Positions 55,472 to 64,000 of a stretch of DNA of 64,000 nt are shown one piece after another. The first letter of the stretch is position 1; the number at the start of each line of letters is the position of its first letter. The stretch comes from Gillisella vitis. Its GTDB lineage: Bacteria > Pseudomonadota > Alphaproteobacteria > Rhizobiales > Rhizobiaceae. Under the pieces are notes generated by a model that was given only the letters and a program-made list of their open reading frames with translations, did no database searches and was not told where the DNA came from. Both the position numbers and the translations under genes were made by a program. The DNA lies in NCBI RefSeq assembly GCF_014204625.1, contig NZ_JACHLU010000014.1:1-64000 (forward strand). Reading direction: 5' to 3'.

Positions 55472-56380
55472 ACGTTCAAATGTTTCGCCAAGGGACGCGA
55501 TGCTGTTGAGTTTAAGAAGGCGGCGGTTGGAGGAGATCATGCCGAGAGCAAGGATTGTCACCAGATAGGGCAGGCTTGAAAGCAGTTGGGAAGGAATGGC
55601 AATGCCGCTTGTCTGGGCTGCAAGGCCCATAAGAGACACGGCACCAAACAGACAAGCGCCAAGAAAAATTCGACCCGTAAGCCAGGTTCCGAACACCACC
55701 AGGGCAATTGCAATCCACCCCCGTCCGGCAATCATGCCATCGGCCCAAAGTGGCGTATAGACCGTTGAGGCGTAAGCGCCCGCGAAGCCAGCCATGGCGC
55801 CACCAAAAGCGATGGCGGCAACACGAATGGCGATCACGGGGTATCCAATGGCACGGGCCGCTTTGGGATTCTCACCCACAGCGCGCAGGATCAGGCCCAC
55901 TTTAGCCCGCGCAAAAGCAATGCCGATGGCCAATGTAACCGCGAGGGTGAGCCAGACGATGATGTCTTGCCGAAACAATCCACCAATGATGGGCAGATCA
56001 GAAATCCACGGAATTTCAAGTTTCGGCAAGGCTTTGACGGTCATGCTTTCATAGGCTTTGCCAAACAATGCCGAGAGGCCCTGTCCGAAAATACCAATCG
56101 CCAGCCCGGTTGCCACCTGATTTGCGCGAAAGCCCAGTGCTACGAAAGCAAAGACAAGCGACAGCATCACGCATCCCAAAGCCGCAGCCAGAAACGCCAG
56201 GACATGTCCGCCGCCATTGTGAACGATGATAAAAGCCAATGACGCGCCCAGCGCCATCATGCCTTCGACACCGAGATTGATGACGCCTGCGCGCTCAACC
56301 ACCATTTCTCCGAGGGCTGCCAGCAGAAATGGCGTGGCCGCCGCAAGCATACCTGCAATAATATAGTCAATTGCATTCAT
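55469..56380 (-). CDS. BMP-type ABC importer permease (NupQ-like)
   Basis: A 303-residue inner-membrane permease of the branched-chain/simple-sugar type with 8-10 helices. GVINLGVEGMMALGA near the N-terminus and ENPKAARAIGYPV in a cytosolic loop are typical of permeases in BMP-family nucleoside importers. ATG 56380 overlaps the upstream permease stop (ATGA). It is the last gene of the operon. Confidence 0.87.
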   Translation of the reverse strand: MNAIDYIIAGMLAAATPFLLAALGEMVVERAGVINLGVEGMMALGASLAFIIVHNGGGHVLAFLAAALGCVMLSLVFAFVALGFRANQVATGLAIGIFGQGLSALFGKAYESMTVKALPKLEIPWISDLPIIGGLFRQDIIVWLTLAVTLAIGIAFARAKVGLILRAVGENPKAARAIGYPVIAIRVAAIAFGGAMAGFAGAYASTVYTPLWADGMIAGRGWIAIALVVFGTWLTGRIFLGACLFGAVSLMGLAAQTSGIAIPSQLLSSLPYLVTILALGMISSNRRLLKLNSIASLGETFER

Positions 56381-57477
56381 GACAGCGTCCTTTTGACAGC
56401 GTGGTGCCATTCCAGACGATAGCGCACAAAGGCTGCCGCGATGAGATAAGAGAGCAGGAGGCTGCCTTGAAACACTCTGACAGCGGCAATGGGCAAATCT
56501 GCTGACACCATGGCATTGTCGCCGCCGATATAAAATACGGCCATGAGCAGTGAAGATACGAGAATGCCCAATGGATGCAATCCGCCCAGATAAGCGACAA
56601 TAATTGCCGCATAGCCATAGCCAGTGGAAATCGATCGTTGCAACTGGCCAATCGGGCCTGCCACTTCTGCCGCACCAGCAAGCCCGGCTGCAAAACCACC
56701 GATGAGAAGGGACATCCAGATTGCCCGACCACCGGAAAAACCGGCATAGCTTGCGGCTCTGGGTGCAAGACCGCCGACCTGCAATTTATAGCCCTGAAAG
56801 CTGCGCTGCATGAACAGCCAGGCCAGCATGGACAAGGCAAAAGCAATCAGGAGGGAAACATTCACCCGTGTATTGGCAAACAGGATCGGAATCATGGCAT
56901 CGGCTTGAAACATCACCGACTGCGGAAAATTGAAACCATCCGGGTCTTTCCAGGGACCAAGCAGGAGGTAATTCAGGATCTGCTCGGCGACGAGGCTTAG
57001 CATGAGGGACACCAGAATCTCGCTGGCATTGAGCCTGACGCGCCAGAATGCGGTTATCGCGGCCCATAATGCCCCACCGAGCGCGCCCAGAAGCAGCATT
57101 GCTGGCCATATCCAGCCGCCCTCAGTCTCATTGAACCAGACGGGAATAGAGGACGCGAAAATCGCGCCGATGATAAACTGGCCCTCAGCGCCGATGTTGA
57201 TGACTTTTGCGCGAAAGCCTATGGCAAGCCCTTGGGCGATCAGCAGCAATGGGCTTGCCTTGAGCAGAACTTCAGAAAACGTCGCCCATGACAAAAACGG
57301 CTCCACCAGCATAGCATGAAACACCGCGATCGGGTCTTTGCCGATAAGCAGATAGAGCGCAAGGTTGAGAACGGTTGCCACGCAAAGGGCGATGACAGGA
57401 GCCGTAAGCGCCACCGCAAGAGAGGCTTGGTCACGGCGCACGAGGTGCGGAAAACGATCCAGAAGCGATGTGATCAT
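56377..57477 (-). CDS. BMP-type ABC importer permease (NupP-like)
   Basis: A 366-residue inner-membrane permease with about 10 helices. IGFRAKVINIGAEGQFIIGAI is the conserved family motif, and LLLGPWKDPDGFNFPQS lies in an extracytoplasmic loop. It is the larger of the two permeases of a BMP-type purine-nucleoside importer. Both of its ends overlap neighbours by ATGA. Confidence 0.87.
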   Translation of the reverse strand: MITSLLDRFPHLVRRDQASLAVALTAPVIALCVATVLNLALYLLIGKDPIAVFHAMLVEPFLSWATFSEVLLKASPLLLIAQGLAIGFRAKVINIGAEGQFIIGAIFASSIPVWFNETEGGWIWPAMLLLGALGGALWAAITAFWRVRLNASEILVSLMLSLVAEQILNYLLLGPWKDPDGFNFPQSVMFQADAMIPILFANTRVNVSLLIAFALSMLAWLFMQRSFQGYKLQVGGLAPRAASYAGFSGGRAIWMSLLIGGFAAGLAGAAEVAGPIGQLQRSISTGYGYAAIIVAYLGGLHPLGILVSSLLMAVFYIGGDNAMVSADLPIAAVRVFQGSLLLSYLIAAAFVRYRLEWHHAVKRTLS

Positions 57478-58997
57478 GCCTGAATGTTCTCCGCAACATG
57501 GTCTGCGCCCATCATGTAGCGGCCAATGTCTTCCACGTCGATGTGTGCCGTTTCCAGCCGGGGGCTGAGCGTACCGTGATGCAGAACCTGAATAAAATCA
57601 GAAAGTTCAAACAGTTCTTCTATCTCCTCAGAGATCAGCAGAATGGCCATTCCCTGATTGCGCAGGGTCATCAGCCGCTGACGAATAGCCATGGTGGCAC
57701 CAATATCGACGCCCCAGGTGGGTTGTACGACAAACAGCAGTTTCGGTGCGAGCATGATTTCCCGTCCGACAATGAACTTTTGCAGATTGCCACCCGAAAG
57801 AGAGCCTGCCTCAGATGTCGGTCCCGAGGTGCGCACATCAAAATCACGAATGCATGTTTCTGCAAAGGCCGTTGCATTGGCGTGGTTGATGAGACCGTAG
57901 TGAAGAAGGCCCGATCCATGGGCGGTCAGCAACCCGTTTTTGACAAGCGATAGTTCGGGCACGGCACCACGACCCAGTCGATCTTCGGGCACAAAAGCAA
58001 AGCCCAGATTTCTGCGTTCGGCGGCATTGAATGTGCCAACAGGCCGACCCATCATGTGAATCTGGTCGCTTTTTTGCTCCGATAACACGGTTTCGCCTGA
58101 AATCAGCGCCGCCAGTTCGCCTTGCCCATTGCCCGATATGCCCGCAATTCCCAAAATCTCACCCGCCTTGACCTCCAGAGTGATGTTGGACAGTGTGACG
58201 GCAAAGGGGTCATCTGGTTGATAGTCAAGACCGATCAACTCCAGCCGTTTTTCGCCGAGAGGCATCGGCTTGGCCGCAATTGGCTGTGGCATATCACGGC
58301 CAATCATCATTCGTGCAAGGTCTTGGGCGTCGTGATCGCGCGGGTCGACGTTTCCGGTGACCTGACCTGCGCGCAAGATGGTGGCACGGTCGCACAGGGC
58401 GCGGATTTCCTCCAGCTTGTGCGAGATGAAGAGAATGGATACGCCGCCGTCGCGCAACCTGCGCAGTGTCTCAAACAATTTTTCCACCGCTTGCGGCGGC
58501 AAGACAGACGTTGGCTCGTCAAGGATGAGAAGTTTGGGATTGGTCATCAGGCAGCGGATAATTTCGACCCGCTGTCGCTCCCCCACGGACAACATATGCA
58601 CATGCGCGAGCGGATCGACGGTGAGGCCGAAATCCCGCCCCAGTGATTTGATGCGTTCGACCAGAATGGCGCGTCGGCCCGGCACGACCAGCGATACGTT
58701 TTCCACGACTGTCAGCGTTTCAAACAGCGAAAAATGCTGAAACACCATGCCAATCCCCTGTTTTCTGGCATCTGAAGGGGAGGGCAGGGCAATAGGCTGT
58801 CCCTGCCAGATCATCTCGCCGGCATCCGGGGTTTCCACGCCATAGATCAGCTTCATCAACGTGGATTTGCCCGCGCCGTTTTCGCCCAGAATGGCGTGTA
58901 TGGATTGGGCAGCCACGTCCAGATCAATGCCGCGGTTGGCATGGATCTGGCCATAGCTTTTCGAGATGTTTTTCAGAGACAGAAGTGGAGGTGTCAT
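57474..58997 (-). CDS. BMP-type ABC importer ATPase, duplicated (NupO-like)
   Basis: A 507-residue cytosolic protein with two ABC domains. Domain 1 has Walker A GENGAGKST, signature LSVGE, and Walker B LLILDEPT. Domain 2 has a degenerate Walker A (GISGNGQGE), signature LSGGN and a Walker B-like LLFVVQPTWGVD, as is usual in this importer class. It energises the two downstream permeases. It overlaps the next gene by 4 bp and begins 2 bp after the binding-protein stop. Confidence 0.9.
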   Translation of the reverse strand: MTPPLLSLKNISKSYGQIHANRGIDLDVAAQSIHAILGENGAGKSTLMKLIYGVETPDAGEMIWQGQPIALPSPSDARKQGIGMVFQHFSLFETLTVVENVSLVVPGRRAILVERIKSLGRDFGLTVDPLAHVHMLSVGERQRVEIIRCLMTNPKLLILDEPTSVLPPQAVEKLFETLRRLRDGGVSILFISHKLEEIRALCDRATILRAGQVTGNVDPRDHDAQDLARMMIGRDMPQPIAAKPMPLGEKRLELIGLDYQPDDPFAVTLSNITLEVKAGEILGIAGISGNGQGELAALISGETVLSEQKSDQIHMMGRPVGTFNAAERRNLGFAFVPEDRLGRGAVPELSLVKNGLLTAHGSGLLHYGLINHANATAFAETCIRDFDVRTSGPTSEAGSLSGGNLQKFIVGREIMLAPKLLFVVQPTWGVDIGATMAIRQRLMTLRNQGMAILLISEEIEELFELSDFIQVLHHGTLSPRLETAHIDVEDIGRYMMGADHVAENIQA

Positions 58998-58999
58998 GG

Positions 59000-60097
59000 T
59001 TATTTCGGCAGTGGCGAGGTGACACCCTTGACGTGCCAGTTCATGGCAACGATGTCTTCATCGGTCATTGTTTTGCCCGCAGCCACACCAACACTTCCGT
59101 CTTGTTTGTTGATCGGGCCGGTGAAGGGAGAGAAACTGCCATCGGCAATTTTCGCTTCAACGGATTTGATCTTGCTCATCATCTCGGCGGGGATTGCCGG
59201 GTTCCAGTCTACGGCCTCAACAACGTGATCGGCCACGCCAAGGAAGGTGTTTGCACCCTTGAATGTGCCTGCCAGATGCGCCTCCACCGATGCCTTGAAG
59301 AAGGGCGACCAATCGGTCTGCACGCAGCCGAGGTAGGATTTCGGCGCATATTTCTTCATGGATGAGTTGAGGTTGAAGGCATAAACGCCCGCCTCCTCGC
59401 AAGCTGCAATCACCGAGGGCGTGTCCTGGGCATTGGAGAAGATCACGTCACATGATTGCGCGATCAGCGATTTGGCGGCTTCCTGTTCCTTGGCCGGGTC
59501 AAACCATGAGTTCACCCAGACAACCGACACTTCGATGTTTGGGTTTACCGCCTGCGCACCGAGGGCAAAGGCATTAATCGATGTAATCAATTCGGGAATG
59601 GCAAAAGCCGAAACAGAGCCGAGCTTGCCGGTTTTTGAAAGGGCCGCTGCCGCCATGCCCATGAGATAGGTGCCCTGGAAATATTTCGCAGCGAAAGGCG
59701 AGAAGTTGGGCGCGACCTTGAAGCCGGAAGCGTGCAGCACAGATACATTGGGGCGGCGTTTGGCCAGTTGCAAAGCGCCATTTTGGTAGCCAAAGGAGCC
59801 TGCAATCAGGAACGTATTGCCGTCCGTCACTGTCTTGTTCATGATGCGGTCGGCATCCGGCCCTTCCGCGATATTTTCGATAATGGTGACCTTCACTTTG
59901 TCGCCATAGGCAGCCTTGATCGGCTCCAGGCCATCCGCAAGGGCGCGACCCCAACCCACATCACCAATCGGCGATGGCACCACTAATGCAATGCCAAGTG
60001 GAGCAGCGGCGGCCGCGTTGCGCACGCCAAGCGTGGCGGCAATGCCGCCCAAAGCCACGCTTTTCATCAAATGTCTACGGGTCAATCGATCGCGCAT
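59000..60097 (-). CDS. BMP-family ABC importer substrate-binding protein
   Basis: A 365-residue periplasmic lipoprotein-like receptor with a twin-arginine style signal (TRRHLMKSVALGGIAATLG...AAAA). The BMP/PnrA fold is shown by GDVGWGRALADGLEPI, AEGPDADRIMNK, SAFAIPELITSINAFALGA, and VVWVNSWFDPAKEQEAAKSL. Members bind purine nucleosides or bases. The adjacent deaminase supports a purine-like ligand. It is separated from the deaminase gene by 21 bp. Confidence 0.9.
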   Translation of the reverse strand: MRDRLTRRHLMKSVALGGIAATLGVRNAAAAAPLGIALVVPSPIGDVGWGRALADGLEPIKAAYGDKVKVTIIENIAEGPDADRIMNKTVTDGNTFLIAGSFGYQNGALQLAKRRPNVSVLHASGFKVAPNFSPFAAKYFQGTYLMGMAAAALSKTGKLGSVSAFAIPELITSINAFALGAQAVNPNIEVSVVWVNSWFDPAKEQEAAKSLIAQSCDVIFSNAQDTPSVIAACEEAGVYAFNLNSSMKKYAPKSYLGCVQTDWSPFFKASVEAHLAGTFKGANTFLGVADHVVEAVDWNPAIPAEMMSKIKSVEAKIADGSFSPFTGPINKQDGSVGVAAGKTMTDEDIVAMNWHVKGVTSPLPK

Positions 60098-60118
60098 TCC
60101 AGTTCCCCTTTTTTGATT

Positions 60119-61498
60119 TCAGAGCTCGATTGTTGAAAGTGCAGCTTCGGCGTCGGCCGCCAGTTTTGCTTCATCAAGGCCGGGGAACTCTCCCTTTTCC
60201 CACGCAATCCGGCCGTTGATCATCGTCATATCCGTGGCCGTGCCAATGCCAACCTTGGCAATCAGGCTCAGCGGATCATGGCGCGTGCCGACATAGTCCA
60301 TCCGCCGGGTGTCGATTGCGAACAAATCCGCTGCCATGCCCGGTGCCAACCGCCCGATGTCCTTGCGTCCCAGAAGGTCTGCCCCGCCCTTTGTGGCGTA
60401 ATGCAGAAAATCCGAAGGCAGAGGCACGGCATGATCGCGTTTTGAGGCCACAAGGCATTGCAGCATATAGGCAGAATGCACGCAGTGCATCAGATTGGAA
60501 TTGTCATTCGATGCCGCGCCGTCGCACCCCAGACCAAGGCGCACCCCGAAGGCTGCCATGGCTGGAATGTCGCTCACCTCTGCGCCCACCAGATAGACCG
60601 GCTCCGGGCAGTGGGAAACACCCGTTTTGCTGGCCGCCATTTTCTGAAGCTCGCTGTGGCTCAATTCCCAGCAATGGGCGTAGAACGTATCAGGTCCGGC
60701 AAAGCCGATGTCTTCGAGATAATCGACCGTGCGCATACCATGCCGTGCTTCAATGACAGGACTTTCACCTTCGCCAACATGGGTGTGGAGCAGCACGCCA
60801 CGGTCGCGGGCGAGGGCGACAGACTCCACGAATGTCTCACGATAGGCGTTGACTGGCTGGCATGGTGCCACCACGACCTGGCGCATACCGAAAGGGGAGG
60901 TGTCGTGATAGGTATCAATCAGCCTTGCGCAATCGGCAATAAACTCGTCGGTGGTTTCCAGCATGGCATCGGGAATGGTGGAGCCTTCGGATTTGGGCAA
61001 AGTATTGCCACCGCGCCCCGCGTGGAAGCGCATCCCCAACAGCTCTGCCGCCTCAAACTGCCGATCAATCAAACGCTTTCCGGCATGGCGAGGAAAGCAA
61101 TATTGATGGTCAAAGGCCGTGGTACAGCCATGCTTGATCAATTCTGCCATGGCTGTGACGGATGAATGGTAGAAGCAATCTTCGGTGAGCCGTGAGAAAA
61201 TCGGATAGATACGATCAAGCCACTCGATCACTGACAGTTTTGTCCAGTCCAGTTCGGCACGGTTGCGCACAAATGTCTGGAAGAAATGGTGGTGCGTGTT
61301 AACAAGGCCAGGGTACACAAACCAGCCTGATGCATCCTTGATGATGGTGTCACCGGGCTCATGGTTGACGCTGAGATTGGCACCAATGGCATGAATTGCC
61401 GGGCCGTCGGTCAAAATATCCACATTGCGCTGCACGGATGGGCCGGAGCCGTCATCCACCACCACCGCGGCACAGTTTTTCAAGAGATAGCGCACCAT
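60119..61498 (-). CDS. Amidohydrolase, 8-oxoguanine-deaminase-like
   Basis: A 459-residue zinc amidohydrolase of the TrzN/AtzB/8-oxoguanine deaminase group. Metal and catalytic residues appear in PGLVNTHHHFFQT, LLHTHVGEGE, YAHCWELSHSE and LGCDGAASNDNSNLM, all in the expected order. It deaminates or dechlorinates N-heteroaromatic rings; the neighbouring purine-type importer favours a purine such as 8-oxoguanine. ATG 61498 comes one base after the GST stop. Confidence 0.85.
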   Translation of the reverse strand: MVRYLLKNCAAVVVDDGSGPSVQRNVDILTDGPAIHAIGANLSVNHEPGDTIIKDASGWFVYPGLVNTHHHFFQTFVRNRAELDWTKLSVIEWLDRIYPIFSRLTEDCFYHSSVTAMAELIKHGCTTAFDHQYCFPRHAGKRLIDRQFEAAELLGMRFHAGRGGNTLPKSEGSTIPDAMLETTDEFIADCARLIDTYHDTSPFGMRQVVVAPCQPVNAYRETFVESVALARDRGVLLHTHVGEGESPVIEARHGMRTVDYLEDIGFAGPDTFYAHCWELSHSELQKMAASKTGVSHCPEPVYLVGAEVSDIPAMAAFGVRLGLGCDGAASNDNSNLMHCVHSAYMLQCLVASKRDHAVPLPSDFLHYATKGGADLLGRKDIGRLAPGMAADLFAIDTRRMDYVGTRHDPLSLIAKVGIGTATDMTMINGRIAWEKGEFPGLDEAKLAADAEAALSTIEL

Positions 61499-61499
61499 G

Positions 61500-62141
61500 T
61501 CAGGCCGGTTCCGGTTTCAAGTCGTGAAGCCTGTGTATCCCCGGCATTTCAATGAAGCCGTCCAGCGCGCGGATGGCCCGAAGCCAAAGGCGGATCGATG
61601 GGTAATTGTCCAGCGAAACACTGCCATCCGGTGCCAGCGCCACGTAGGGAAAACAGGCAATGTCTGCAATGGTCGGTCGATCCGAGGTGAGAAAAGCCTC
61701 GCCGCGCAAGCGCTGCTCGACCAAGGCGGCCTCCAGTTCACGAAGGGCAATCTTGCCGGCCTCTTGTGCAGCAGCAAGGTCGCCTGGGCGAAGCAGCATT
61801 TCGATCAGGCGGGCAGCCCCCAGAGACGCCGTCAGGCGCTGGGAAAAGCACAGCCATTGTTGCACACGTGCCGTTTGCTGCGGGGTTGCATTGCCGAGCC
61901 ATTGTGGAGCCTTCTCAGCGGCAATATAGGCCAGCATGGCCGACGATTCAGTCAGAACAAGGTCGCCATCTTCAAGGATGGGAATGGAGCCCGCCGGGTT
62001 CAGCGCGAGAAGATCTGGGCTTAAATGTTCACGGCCGGGATGAAAATCGACCGCACGCAAGCTCAGTTCAGTCTTCGTCAATGCGGCCAGCAGGCGAACC
62101 TTGTAGCAGCTTGGGGAGAGGATATAATCATAGAGTTTCAT
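61500..62141 (-). CDS. Glutathione S-transferase family protein
   Basis: A 213-residue cytosolic GST. The thioredoxin-fold start LYDYILSPSCYKVRLLAAL has a Ser/Cys at the active-site helix. NPAGSIPILEDGDLVLTESSAMLAYIA gives the cis-Pro and the glutathione-binding Glu-Ser. The all-helical C-terminal domain includes PTIADIACFPYV. Its role in a purine-type operon is unclear; ring activation or reductive steps are possible. It overlaps the oxygenase stop by ATGA. Confidence 0.87.
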   Translation of the reverse strand: MKLYDYILSPSCYKVRLLAALTKTELSLRAVDFHPGREHLSPDLLALNPAGSIPILEDGDLVLTESSAMLAYIAAEKAPQWLGNATPQQTARVQQWLCFSQRLTASLGAARLIEMLLRPGDLAAAQEAGKIALRELEAALVEQRLRGEAFLTSDRPTIADIACFPYVALAPDGSVSLDNYPSIRLWLRAIRALDGFIEMPGIHRLHDLKPEPA

Positions 62142-62983
62142 TGGGCCACCAGCTGCGCGCCATAGGTATAATGATGCCGTTTCAGCCAGCGCCGATAGGC
62201 AACCGATGTCAGATCGGCCCGCGTGGGAATTTCCATTCCGGGATCCAGCGGCAAGAGACGCGGAATCTGGTTTTCAAGGATCGAGCGGTCTTGCAGAAAG
62301 ATCATCTGCTGAAAGTGGATCAGGTCTGTCATGGGCGTTGTTTCATCAAACAGTGCCATCCATGGCCAGACATCGCAGAGGTCTTCGGCCAGCGGCTGCA
62401 CAAACAGCGTGATCACATCCCACTCGCCGGGCCGTGGGGGTGAGGTTTTATAAAGAACCGAACATGTTGGCGCAGGCACGCGATACATATAATCGGTGGT
62501 GATGCCATTTTCGGCGGATTTTGCGGCTTGCGGCTGGAAAAACTTGATCTGGGTTGCCCAGACCTCGTCCGCCTCCTCGCGGATTTCAACCTTGTAATTT
62601 TCGACCTCTGTATGGGGTTCGGCCCCCAGAATATCGGTATGGACAAAGGGAAAATGGGCAATATCGAGAAAATTCTCAACCGCCCGCAAAGGCGAACACC
62701 GCACCCGAACAACACCCACATCCACGAGACGGCGACCCGGCTGCTCCGCTTCTGGAATGTCGAACAGCGGTTTTCTGGGCGTGCCCAGCGAGGTCCAAAC
62801 ATGTCCATAACGCTCAACGACGGGCAGGCTGCGACCATCAACGGTCGTCACCTCAGCCTGGCCATGGGTTCCTTTGGCAACCCGGATCGGATGGCCCATC
62901 AGAATTGTGCTCTGGCCTGTGGCATCAAGCTGGCTGATCATGCCGACTGGATACCATTCGTCCACCATCGGCCCGCTCATCAT
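62138..62983 (-). CDS. Rieske-type oxygenase catalytic subunit lacking the Fe-S domain
   Basis: A 281-residue protein that matches the C-terminal catalytic part of ring-hydroxylating oxygenases. The mononuclear iron motif ENFLDIAHFPFVH holds His110 and His115, with Asp107 bridging. The N-terminal 75 residues keep the outline of a Rieske fold (LPVVERYGHVWTSLGTP) but none of the Cys/His cluster ligands. The next gene upstream encodes a separate Rieske protein, so the two should act together. ATG 62983 has GGGAGGGGAGAGG upstream and overlaps the Rieske stop (ATGA); the open frame to 63037 is rejected. Confidence 0.8.
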   Translation of the reverse strand: MMSGPMVDEWYPVGMISQLDATGQSTILMGHPIRVAKGTHGQAEVTTVDGRSLPVVERYGHVWTSLGTPRKPLFDIPEAEQPGRRLVDVGVVRVRCSPLRAVENFLDIAHFPFVHTDILGAEPHTEVENYKVEIREEADEVWATQIKFFQPQAAKSAENGITTDYMYRVPAPTCSVLYKTSPPRPGEWDVITLFVQPLAEDLCDVWPWMALFDETTPMTDLIHFQQMIFLQDRSILENQIPRLLPLDPGMEIPTRADLTSVAYRRWLKRHHYTYGAQLVAQ

Positions 62984-63630
62984 GCCTCTCCCCTCCCATG
63001 GATCGCTTCCGCTGTTCTGCGCAAGGTTTCTGCGCAACGCGACAGAATGATGCGGGTCTTGGTTGTTGTATTCTGATCAACAAGAATATGTGTCAGCGTC
63101 TCACAGGCACTTTGGGCCACCAGCAGAAGACAGATGTTTTCTCCCGCAAGGGTGCAAAACATCAAACCGTCTTCGTTGGCTTTCGCTCCGGTTGCGGACT
63201 CCAGCGCACTGATTCCTGCATCCACCATCATCGTCTTCAGCGGAACTGTAGCGGTGAGAGTGGGAGGCTCCTCTTGGGGCTGTGTGCGCGCAACCCAAAT
63301 CATGCCATCTTGCTCTTTGACAATGCTGTTGCGCAGATTAATTGTTTCCGGTAGGGCCAGGCCGGGATGGGCCGGAATACGCTGACATCGCCCGTCGCTG
63401 GCATAACTCCAGCCGTGGTAAATGCAGGACAGCGCTTCGCCGCGCACAAAGCCATGGGACAGCCGCATACCACGATGTGGACACCGATCCGAACTGGCGG
63501 CCAGCACACCGGACTGACTGCGCCATAGCGCAAGTCTGCCCTCTGGTATCCAGGCAGGAACGACGGTTCCTTTTGGAACATCCGCCGACAAGGCCACCGG
63601 CACCCATTGATCATTTTTATACGGCAGCAT
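62980..63630 (-). CDS. Separate Rieske [2Fe-2S] protein
   Basis: A 216-residue protein. Residues 1-110 are a complete Rieske domain: Cys50-Pro-His52 (CPHRG) and Cys69-x2-His72 (CIYHGWSY), spaced 17 residues apart as in oxygenases. The C-terminal 100 residues (from about 120) hold no iron motif and are of unknown fold. It probably delivers electrons to the mononuclear iron of the next gene product. ATG 63630 is the start that suits the domain; the site upstream is weak (GAGTAGATG). First gene of the eight-gene operon. Confidence 0.82.
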   Translation of the reverse strand: MLPYKNDQWVPVALSADVPKGTVVPAWIPEGRLALWRSQSGVLAASSDRCPHRGMRLSHGFVRGEALSCIYHGWSYASDGRCQRIPAHPGLALPETINLRNSIVKEQDGMIWVARTQPQEEPPTLTATVPLKTMMVDAGISALESATGAKANEDGLMFCTLAGENICLLLVAQSACETLTHILVDQNTTTKTRIILSRCAETLRRTAEAIHGRGEA

Positions 63631-63800
63631 TGTCACATCTACTCGAAATATATGCTCTTGTGTCAGATGAATAGCCAGATTGGGCGGCCAAGTACACTGA
63701 TATATCGGGAGAGTTTGCACAAAATCTCCGCAATTGCAATGGTGACTATAATATGTGCAAAATTGTTTGGGAGGAAGAATTGATCTTGAGTTGCAAAGGC
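63631..63800 (-). promoter_or_regulatory. Upstream region of the purine-type operon
   Basis: 170 bp between the acylphosphatase end and the Rieske gene. On the minus strand TTGCAC is followed by TATTATAG at short spacing and is a possible sigma-70 promoter. No operator recognised. Confidence 0.3.
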
Positions 63801-64000
63801 TTATAAAAGTGCGTCCGTACGTTGGATTGTGTCCGGTGTGCGCACAATTGTGTCCACCCAAACATCAATCGGACCGAGCCAGCAGCCCATTTCCATGGCG
63901 TCGATCAGTTCCAGCGGTCCTTCCACGATCAGGTCAATGCTGCCATTGCCACTCTGGACAATTGCTTGCGCCAGCCCCAGTTTTTCGGCGTGTCTCTCGA
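63801..64000 (-). CDS. Acylphosphatase (3' part, runs off the window)
   Basis: The last 66 codons of a gene whose start lies beyond the right edge. The residues EKLGLAQAIVQSGNGSIDLI, then EGPLELIDAME and LGPIDVWVDTIVRT, match the C-terminal two-thirds of acylphosphatase, which hydrolyses carboxyl-phosphate bonds. The conserved Arg is expected in the missing N-terminus. The stop TAA is at 63801-63803. Confidence 0.72.
   Translation of the reverse strand, partial: ERHAEKLGLAQAIVQSGNGSIDLIVEGPLELIDAMEMGCWLGPIDVWVDTIVRTPDTIQRTDALL

Overview
The window is a 64 kb stretch of a Gram-negative alphaproteobacterium, most likely a member of the Hyphomicrobiales close to Brucellaceae/Ochrobactrum. The support is an Omp25/Omp31-type beta-barrel, a RhtX-type siderophore permease, many TonB, ABC and TRAP transport genes, and several families of short palindromic intergenic repeats. 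The genus is inferred, not proven. No rRNA, tRNA, CRISPR array or complete insertion sequence was seen; one short IS3-type transposase remnant is present.

Layout. 0-6 kb: a metal-dependent amidohydrolase, an IS3 remnant, a glycosyltransferase/methyltransferase fusion and a second methyltransferase. 6-14 kb: an Omp25/31-like barrel, small envelope proteins, a DUF3313 lipoprotein, a histidine kinase/response regulator pair and a SulP-STAS transporter with a cyclic-nucleotide-binding (CNB) domain. 14-18 kb (minus strand): a heterodimeric ABC exporter whose first subunit carries a C39 peptidase. 18-35 kb (plus strand): the most interesting region. A tightly coupled eight-gene run encodes a Slam-like TPR/beta-barrel protein, a FecR-domain surface protein with a TbpB-like C-terminus, a CHASE2 adenylate cyclase, the three NHLM-type export proteins (HlyD adaptor, C39-ABC, second ABC), a CNB protein and a DUF3307 membrane protein. 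An AraC regulator, a two-lobed GNAT acyltransferase and three Nif11-leader precursor peptides follow. Each precursor ends its leader in Ala-Gly-Gly and carries a short divergent core whose only invariant residue is a lysine at core position 7.

I read 14-35 kb as a ribosomal peptide (RiPP) locus resembling the selidamides, in which a GNAT-like maturase fatty-acylates a side chain. Here it is joined to surface-protein assembly and cAMP signalling. No lanthionine synthetase, YcaO or radical SAM maturase is present, so the GNAT is the only candidate modifying enzyme.

35-41 kb: a siderophore-uptake module (PchR-like AraC regulator, TonB receptor, RhtX/FptX permease) followed by an FAD monooxygenase. 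41-45 kb: DJ-1/PfpI protein, aldehyde dehydrogenase, Ohr peroxidase and LysR regulator. 45-55 kb: chemoreceptor, WD40 protein plus CobW zinc GTPase, creatininase-family amidase, MarR regulator, LacI regulator plus 2-hydroxyacid dehydrogenase, a class I amidotransferase hydrolase, and an orphan TRAP binding protein. 55-64 kb: an eight-gene minus-strand operon joining a BMP-type nucleoside/purine ABC importer to an 8-oxoguanine-deaminase-like amidohydrolase, a GST-like protein and a Rieske oxygenase split into two polypeptides. An incomplete acylphosphatase gene runs off the right edge.

Palindromic repeats of at least five families sit between genes. In several places they enter genes: one is translated inside the gene at 6943-7767, one forms the C-terminus of the siderophore permease, and one supplies the stop codon of the Omp-like gene.
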